In this document: positions 5,757 through 6,470 of the stretch, piece by piece
Numbering within the stretch: the first letter of the stretch is position 1
How the letters are laid out: the number at the start of each line of letters is the position of its first letter
Assembly (NCBI GenBank): GCA_046729215.1
Contig: JBKPGE010000281.1
Span: forward strand, 1 to 6,470
Length of the DNA: 6,470 bases
Origin: JACDAN01 sp046729215
GTDB taxonomy: Bacteria; Actinomycetota; Thermoleophilia; Gaiellales; Gaiellaceae
Reading direction: 5' to 3'
Notes under the pieces: generated by a model
Told to the model about the DNA's origin: nothing
The model's input: the letters and a program-made list of their open reading frames with translations, nothing else
Database searches by the model: none
Made by a program: the position numbers and the translations under genes

Positions 5757-6436
5757 TTGCGTCGTTTGAGCACTCTGCTGCGCGGGAGGGCTGCATAGAA
5801 GGCTTCCGCGAACTCGGCGACTGCCGCCGGCTCCCCCAGGAGGCGGATATCACGCGTGAATCGGCGCGACCCGCTCGACGCGGTCAAGAACCGAGCCCAC
5901 GACTCGGGTGTCGTCTCAACGGTCACGCTGGCAGATTCGGCCTCGCCACGCGAGAGCACCCAGACTCCATCGCCAAAGCTCAGCGCGTAGGGCTCGGCGG
6001 AAGGAAACCTCCAGGACCAGACAACTGGATGATTCGGCCGGCCGGCGTAGCGGCCGAGCCAGACCTTCGTACCGATCATGACCGCCACCGGGTGCGCGGG
6101 CTCGCCAGCGCGCGGCCGCTCGGGGACATGCTCGATTCCCCACAGCGTCAGCGCGTCTACCAGCGGCCCCAGATCGCGCCCGGCCTCGGTGAGCCGATAC
6201 CAGACCTCACGCCCTGCCGCAGGCGGCTCGCGCACGATGATGCCGGCGGCCTCGAGCTGTCGCAGGCGGTTCGTCAGCCGTGCAGGGGTGATCTCGGCGA
6301 GACTGCGCACGAGATCCGTGAAGCGACGCGGGCCGAGCAGCAGGTCGCGCACGATCAGCAGCGCCCATCGGTCGCCAACGAGCTCGAGGGCTCGCGCCAT
6401 CATGCAGAAGTGCCGGTAGAGGCGACGGGAATCCAT
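5747..6436 (-). CDS. HxlR-family winged-helix regulator with C-terminal SCP2-like region (229 aa)
   Basis: The N-terminal half (about 8-104) is an HxlR winged helix: CMMARALELVGDRWALLIVR (11-30), LLLGPRRFTDLVR (32-44), then the recognition helix around ITPARLTNRLRQLEAAGII (49-67) and the wing PPAAGREVWYRLTEAG. It acts as a cytoplasmic dimeric DNA-binding repressor or activator. C11 is at the position of the conserved N-terminal Cys used for thiol or quinone sensing in some family members (YodB, HypR). It is the only Cys in the protein, so any disulfide would have to be between subunits. Residues about 110-215 resemble the SCP2 sterol-carrier-like domain often fused to actinobacterial HxlR proteins, a likely hydrophobic-ligand pocket. 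The start is ATG 6436, the only one that keeps C11 and helix 1. Oddly, the GAGGAG before it leaves only 1 nt of spacing. The target is unknown; the hydrolase is the nearest intact same-strand gene. Confidence 0.9.
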   Translation of the reverse strand: MDSRRLYRHFCMMARALELVGDRWALLIVRDLLLGPRRFTDLVRSLAEITPARLTNRLRQLEAAGIIVREPPAAGREVWYRLTEAGRDLGPLVDALTLWGIEHVPERPRAGEPAHPVAVMIGTKVWLGRYAGRPNHPVVWSWRFPSAEPYALSFGDGVWVLSRGEAESASVTVETTPESWARFLTASSGSRRFTRDIRLLGEPAAVAEFAEAFYAALPRSRVLKRRKPS

Positions 6437-6470
6437 GCTCCTCAGCGACCGCTAGTCAACTCGATACTTT

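Noticed and set aside
4914..5798. An 884-base plus-strand frame rich in Arg and Pro over the MmpL remnant.
   Set aside because: It is a shifted reading of the MmpL remnant, with a composition typical of an off-frame GC-rich gene. The true frame shows MmpL helices and motifs.
6454..6470. TTGACT at 6459-6454 (minus strand) as the -35 of the HxlR gene, and AGT...ACT at 6454-6468 as an HxlR operator.
   Set aside because: The hexamer 17 nt after TTGACT is ATGGAT at the start codon, a poor -10 that would start transcription inside the gene. The AGT/ACT arms match over only three bases.

Overview
The window is uniformly GC-rich, uses GTG and TTG starts as well as ATG, and carries high-GC Gram-positive families (an HxlR/SCP2-like regulator, an MmpL-type transporter, a Thr-rich stalked membrane protein). 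This fits an actinobacterium, possibly of the Thermoleophilia type. The phylum is a fair inference; the class is a guess from the look of the proteins. I see no tRNA, rRNA, CRISPR array, insertion sequence or phage gene.

Layout, left to right. (1) At 1-97 (-) is the first 32 codons of a gene that runs off the left edge and has a clear ribosome binding site. (2) A 92-bp divergent intergenic region follows. (3) At 190-2916 (+) is a complete SERCA-like P-type cation ATPase of 908 aa. Its ion-binding membrane helices lack several residues expected of a calcium pump. (4) At 2913-3642 (+) is what looks like one envelope protein split over three reading frames: signal peptide, Thr-rich stalk, then a transmembrane helix with a cytoplasmic helical tail. 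It begins on a TTG that overlaps the ATPase stop. (5) At 3673-4053 (+) is a small SpoIIAA-like (STAS superfamily) protein, probably leaderless with its own promoter. (6) At 4050-4931 (-) is a convergent alpha/beta hydrolase whose stop codon interlocks with that of the STAS gene in a CTAG. (7) At about 4945-5724 (+) is the 3' third of an MmpL/RND-type transporter. It has no start codon and has lost helices 1-7, and its break lies at the 5' end of the hydrolase gene. (8) At 5747-6436 (-) is an HxlR-family regulator with a C-terminal SCP2-like region. A perfect 6-bp hairpin lies over its stop codon.

How the genes work together. The ATPase and the broken envelope protein overlap and were probably one transcription unit, with translation of the second coupled to the first. 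The STAS gene follows closely but appears to have its own promoter. The hydrolase and HxlR regulator share a strand but are separated by the MmpL remnant (about 815 bp), so they are probably separate units, although the regulator could act on the hydrolase. The whole looks like an accessory or housekeeping region with gene decay. I do not see a coherent new biological system. The most useful observations are the double frameshift, the unusual ion site of the ATPase, the MmpL/hydrolase junction and the likely leaderless transcripts.
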